Position numbers and translations under genes: made by a program. From Pseudomonas marginalis (GTDB taxonomy: Bacteria > Pseudomonadota > Gammaproteobacteria > Pseudomonadales > Pseudomonadaceae): a stretch of DNA of 64,000 bases. The notes below the pieces were generated by a model. That model had not been told where the DNA came from. It ran no database searches and saw only the letters and a program-made list of their open reading frames with translations. The stretch's first letter is position 1. Each line of letters starts with the position of its first letter. Location: NCBI RefSeq assembly GCF_900105325.1, contig NZ_FNSU01000003.1, positions 1,798,001 to 1,862,000 of the forward strand. Direction: 5' to 3'. Of this stretch, positions 60,747 through 64,000 are shown piece after piece.

Positions 60747-61121
60747 TCAAAGTTTGGTCAAGGACAGGCCGGCCCAGGTGGCGAGCAGCCCGCCGAACAC
60801 GCTGATGCCGAGGTACCCGAAGGCGACCAGGGCCTGCCCGCTTTCCAGCAGGCGCAGCGTATCCAGTGAAAAGGATGAAAAGGTCGTCAGACCGCCTACA
60901 AAGCCGACAATCAAGCCGGCGCGAATTTCAATCGGTACTTCCGGGCGCAACAGGAACCAGCCGTACAACAACCCGATGATCAGGCAACCCACCAGGTTGA
61001 CCGCCAGGGTCGCCGCATAAAAATGCTTCGGCCAATTGGCGCTCACCCAAGTACCAGTGGCGAAACGCAATAATGTACCAGCGATGCCGGCTGCGGACAC
61101 GGCAAGAATCGTCTTGAACAC
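60747..61121 (-). CDS. crcB: Fluoride efflux protein CrcB
   Basis: A 124-residue protein with four membrane helices and the GGLTTFSSFSLDTLRLLE motif that lines the fluoride pore, plus a GALLRFATGTWV-type start. It makes a dimeric fluoride channel. It sits within the rarA-serS operon with one-base overlap with rarA; no fluoride riboswitch precedes it. Confidence 0.95.
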   Translation of the reverse strand: MFKTILAVSAAGIAGTLLRFATGTWVSANWPKHFYAATLAVNLVGCLIIGLLYGWFLLRPEVPIEIRAGLIVGFVGGLTTFSSFSLDTLRLLESGQALVAFGYLGISVFGGLLATWAGLSLTKL

Positions 61122-62443
61122 TACTTTCTCCGCTGTTTGGGGCTGAGGCGGTCGAGTTGGGCGAGGTGATTGAGCTTTTCACCGATCTTCAGCTCCAGGC
61201 CGCGGGGCACCGGCTGGTAGAACGGCTGCGGCTCAAGCTCGTCGGGGAAATAGTCTTCGCCGGCGGCATAGGCGTCCGGCTCATCATGGGCATAGCGGTA
61301 TTCATCACCGTAGCCCAGTTGTTTCATCAACTTGGTCGGCGCATTGCGCAGATGCAGCGGCACTTCGAGGGAGCCGTGTTCGGCGGCCGCACGTAGGGCG
61401 GACTTGAAGCCCATGTACACCGCGTTGCTTTTCGGCGCGCAGGCCAGGTACGTGATGGCCTGGGCCACCGCCAGCTCACCTTCCGGGCTGCCGAGGCGCT
61501 CCTGCACTTCCCAGGCCGCCAGGCACAGGCTCAGGGCGCGCGGGTCGGCGTTGCCGATGTCTTCACTGGCCATACGCACCACGCGGCGCGCCAGGTACAG
61601 CGGGTCGCAGCCGCCGTCGATCATGCGCGCAAACCAATACAGCGCGCCGTCCGGGTTGGAGCCGCGCACGGATTTGTGCAGCGCCGAAATCTGGTCGTAG
61701 AAGGCTTCGCCGCCCTTGTCGAAACGCCGACGCGTATCGCCGAGCAGGCTTTGCAGCAGGTCGACGCCAATCTCGCTGCCGTCTTCGGCCAGGTCGGAGG
61801 CGTTCTCCAGCAGGTTGAGAAAGCGCCGGCCATCACCATCGGCGGCGCTTAGCAGAATCTTGAAGCCTTCATCGCTGAGGCTCAGTTGGCGCTTGCCCAA
61901 GCCCTTGTCTTCGCTCAGGGCGCGGTGCAACAGCTTTTGCATCGCGGCTTCATCGAGGCTCTTGAGCACATAGACCCGCGCCCGCGAGAGCAACGCATTG
62001 TTCAATTCAAACGAAGGGTTTTCGGTGGTGGCACCGATAAAAATCAGCGTGCCATCCTCGACATAGGGCAAAAACGCATCCTGCTGCGACTTGTTGAAAC
62101 GATGCACTTCGTCGACAAACAGGATGGTGCGCTTGCCGTACTGTCCGGCCTGCTGCTTGGCCACCTCGACGGCCTGGCGGATCTCCTTGACCCCGGCCAG
62201 CACGGCCGAGACCGTTTCGAAGTGTGCATCCGAGACTTTTGCCAGCAGCCGCGCCAGGGTGGTCTTACCCACGCCCGGCGGCCCCCAGAAAATCATCGAG
62301 TGCAGCGCACCCTGCTCCAGGGCTTCGCGCAAAGGCTTGCCGCGAGCGAGCAGGTGTTCCTGACCGACGTACTCATCCAGGTTGGTCGAGCGCAGGCGCG
62401 CGGCCAAAGGCTGGGCAATCGGGTCACTTCGAAACAGATCCAT
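61121..62443 (-). CDS. rarA: Replication-associated recombination protein RarA
   Basis: A 440-residue AAA+ ATPase with FWGPPGVGKTTLARLLAK (Walker A near 55), LFVDEVHRFNKSQQDAFLP (Walker B) and GATTENPSFELNNALLSRARVY (sensor 1), then the MgsA_C domain (GKGGEAFYDQISALHKSVRGSNPDGALYW). It acts at stalled replication forks. It lies between lolA and crcB, the usual pseudomonad order. Confidence 0.97.
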   Translation of the reverse strand: MDLFRSDPIAQPLAARLRSTNLDEYVGQEHLLARGKPLREALEQGALHSMIFWGPPGVGKTTLARLLAKVSDAHFETVSAVLAGVKEIRQAVEVAKQQAGQYGKRTILFVDEVHRFNKSQQDAFLPYVEDGTLIFIGATTENPSFELNNALLSRARVYVLKSLDEAAMQKLLHRALSEDKGLGKRQLSLSDEGFKILLSAADGDGRRFLNLLENASDLAEDGSEIGVDLLQSLLGDTRRRFDKGGEAFYDQISALHKSVRGSNPDGALYWFARMIDGGCDPLYLARRVVRMASEDIGNADPRALSLCLAAWEVQERLGSPEGELAVAQAITYLACAPKSNAVYMGFKSALRAAAEHGSLEVPLHLRNAPTKLMKQLGYGDEYRYAHDEPDAYAAGEDYFPDELEPQPFYQPVPRGLELKIGEKLNHLAQLDRLSPKQRRK

Positions 62444-62470
62444 GGGCAGCGCTTGAAACCTCTGGGCAGT

Positions 62471-63094
62471 TTATTCCTGGATCACGTCGGCACCCTTGGG
62501 GATGTCGAACTTGAACTTGGACGCCGGTACCGGCTGGTTGGCCTTGACCCCGGAGAACAGGATATCGGTGCGCTGGCCGACGCTGTCGACCAGGCGCATG
62601 TTATTGATCACGCCGTTGCCGAACGACAGGGACAGCGTGTCAAACAACGTGTCCTTGGATTTCGGCTTGAGGGTGAACTCGATCACGTTGCTGGTTTGCT
62701 TGGAGGTGATGTCGAAGCTGTCGTTGATTTTCGACACATCGCCCGACAGCAGCAGCGCCGGCGTCTGGTTCAGGCGCGGGTCGAGCTTCTTGATGGTCGC
62801 CTGCTCCAGGTCCGGGTCCCACAGGGTGACTTTCTGGCCGTCCGAGACGATGGTCTGCTCGGCCTTGCCTTCGGTGTGCCAGTAGAATAACCCTGGGCGC
62901 TGCACGGCCATCTCGCCGGCGGTTTCCTGCAACTGGGTGCCACCGGCATCCAGGGTGAGCTGGGAGAAGCGCGCAGTCAGGGTCTGGGATTTGTCCAACA
63001 GGTTTTTCAGGCTGGCGACGGAGGCCGGGTCAGCGTGGGCCGAAACAGCGGTCAGGGCCAGTGCCGGCAACAACAGCATGCGGATAAGACGCAT
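62471..63094 (-). CDS. lolA: Outer-membrane lipoprotein carrier LolA
   Basis: From the ATG at 63094 (AGGA site), 207 residues with a signal peptide ending in SAHA, then the LolA core: LKNLLDKSQTLTARFSQLTLDAGGTQLQETAGEMAVQRPGLFYWHTEGKAEQTIVSDGQKVTLWDPDLEQATIKKL. It ferries lipoproteins across the periplasm to LolB. An upstream ATG at 63106 is less well placed. Confidence 0.95.
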   Translation of the reverse strand: MRLIRMLLLPALALTAVSAHADPASVASLKNLLDKSQTLTARFSQLTLDAGGTQLQETAGEMAVQRPGLFYWHTEGKAEQTIVSDGQKVTLWDPDLEQATIKKLDPRLNQTPALLLSGDVSKINDSFDITSKQTSNVIEFTLKPKSKDTLFDTLSLSFGNGVINNMRLVDSVGQRTDILFSGVKANQPVPASKFKFDIPKGADVIQE

Positions 63095-63148
63095 GGGAGT
63101 CCTCATTGAGTCGTAAGGGCGCGCCGCGTGCTGCCACGCGGCACGGAA

Positions 63149-64000
63149 TCAGTCGCGCATCTGCCCGGGGGCGATGACTTCGCGCGAGCCGTTGGTGTTC
63201 ATTGCAGTGACGACGCCAGCGTTTTCCATGGCTTCGATCATGCGCGCAGCGCGGTTATAGCCGATCTTCAGCTTGCGCTGCACCGCAGAAATCGAGGCGC
63301 GGCGGCTTTCCAGCACGAACGCCACGGCTTCGTCATACAGCGCGTCGGTTTCGGCATCATCGTCGCCACCGCTGCTACCACCGTCGAAGCCGCTGCCGGC
63401 CTCTTCGACACCGGCGAGGATGTCGTCGTTGTATTCGGGCGCGCCACGCAGCTTCCAGGCCTCCACCACGCGGTGCACTTCATCGTCGGAGACGAAGGCG
63501 CCGTGGACCCGGATCGGCAGGCTGGTACCCGGCGGCATGTAGAGCATGTCACCGTGGCCCAGCAGTTGCTCGGCACCGCCCTGGTCGATGATGGTCCGTG
63601 AGTCGATCTTGCTCGACACCTGGAACGCCATGCGGGTCGGGATGTTGGCCTTGATCAGGCCGGTGATCACGTCCACCGACGGACGCTGGGTGGCGAGGAT
63701 CAAGTGAATACCGGCCGCCCGCGCCTTCTGGGCGATACGCGCGATCAGCTCTTCGACCTTCTTGCCGACGATCATCATCATGTCGGCAAACTCGTCGACC
63801 ACCACCACGATGGTCGGCAGCTTGCTCAACAGCGGTGCTTCGTCGTGGATACTTTCGCGCTTGTACAGCGGGTCGGTCAGCGGCGTGCCGGCGTCCTGGG
63901 CTTCCTTGACCTTGGCGTTGAAGCCCGACAGGTTACGCACGCCCATCTTCGCCATCAGCTTGTAGCGGCGCTCCATCTCGGCAACGCTCCAGCGCAGGGC
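63149..64000 (-). CDS. ftsK: DNA translocase FtsK, C-terminal part
   Basis: The last about 283 residues of FtsK; the N-terminal part is beyond the right edge. It contains ALRWSVAEMERRYKLMAKMGVRNL, the Walker B VVVVDEFADMMMIVGKKVEELIARIAQKARAAGIHLILATQRPSVDVITGLIKANIPTRMAF, and a C-terminal winged-helix gamma domain (AVQRKLKIGYNRAARMIEAMENAGVV) that reads KOPS sites. It pumps chromosome DNA at the septum. Confidence 0.97.
   Translation of the reverse strand, partial: ALRWSVAEMERRYKLMAKMGVRNLSGFNAKVKEAQDAGTPLTDPLYKRESIHDEAPLLSKLPTIVVVVDEFADMMMIVGKKVEELIARIAQKARAAGIHLILATQRPSVDVITGLIKANIPTRMAFQVSSKIDSRTIIDQGGAEQLLGHGDMLYMPPGTSLPIRVHGAFVSDDEVHRVVEAWKLRGAPEYNDDILAGVEEAGSGFDGGSSGGDDDAETDALYDEAVAFVLESRRASISAVQRKLKIGYNRAARMIEAMENAGVVTAMNTNGSREVIAPGQMRD

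Overview
The window reads as a Pseudomonas chromosome, most likely of the P. fluorescens group. The basis is recognition of gene order and families: gacS followed by ldhA, comEC-exbB-exbD-lpxK-trm112-kdsB-murB, tusDCBE-ybiB, ftsK-lolA-rarA-crcB-serS-cysG, plus pseudomonad-type REP inverted pairs. No database search was run.

Positions 1 to about 32,360 are the right-hand part of a large prophage integrated at the 3' end of a tRNA-Ser(UGA) gene (32364-32454, minus strand). Its left end lies outside the window. From right to left it contains: a tyrosine integrase and a DUF4224 protein; a rightward accessory operon (27573-31196) with an antirepressor-type protein, an AlpA-like regulator, a PrtN-like activator and an HD nucleotidase; an immunity region with a self-cleaving CI-type repressor, a Cro-type protein and a DUF4062 gene; a leftward early operon (CII-like, TraR/DksA zinc finger, VapE-type primase/helicase, possible late regulator); a holin; a lambda-type packaging and head module (Nu1, A, W, B, C, D, E, FII, Z-like); and a P2-type contractile tail module (V, W, J, I, fibre, sheath, tube, E/E', tape measure, U, X). 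It is therefore a mosaic myovirus: lambda head on P2 tail. The late genes are tightly packed, often with ATGA overlaps.

The left edge is odd. After gpX there is only a 24-codon stub where the hub gene D is expected. An AT-rich acyltransferase-3 gene of the O-antigen acetylase type follows and runs off the window. No gene D or endolysin is visible.

The most interesting part is the immunity region. Matching 19-bp operators (half site TATCAAC) lie between cro and cI, with one centred on the cI start codon, and again 2 kb away over a strong TTGACA promoter driving the rightward operon. An AT-rich DUF4062 gene, a possible defence or exclusion gene, sits between these two sites. The operon behind the distal operators encodes a PrtN-family activator, so one SOS-sensitive repressor may control a pyocin-type activator.

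From 32,500 to the end is ordinary core chromosome: envelope and LPS precursor genes, ExbBD, ComEC, an unnamed two-component pair, GacS, redox enzymes, two tRNA thiolation systems (TtcA and TusBCDE), siroheme synthesis, SerS, RarA, LolA and the FtsK motor. Three REP-type elements interrupt it.
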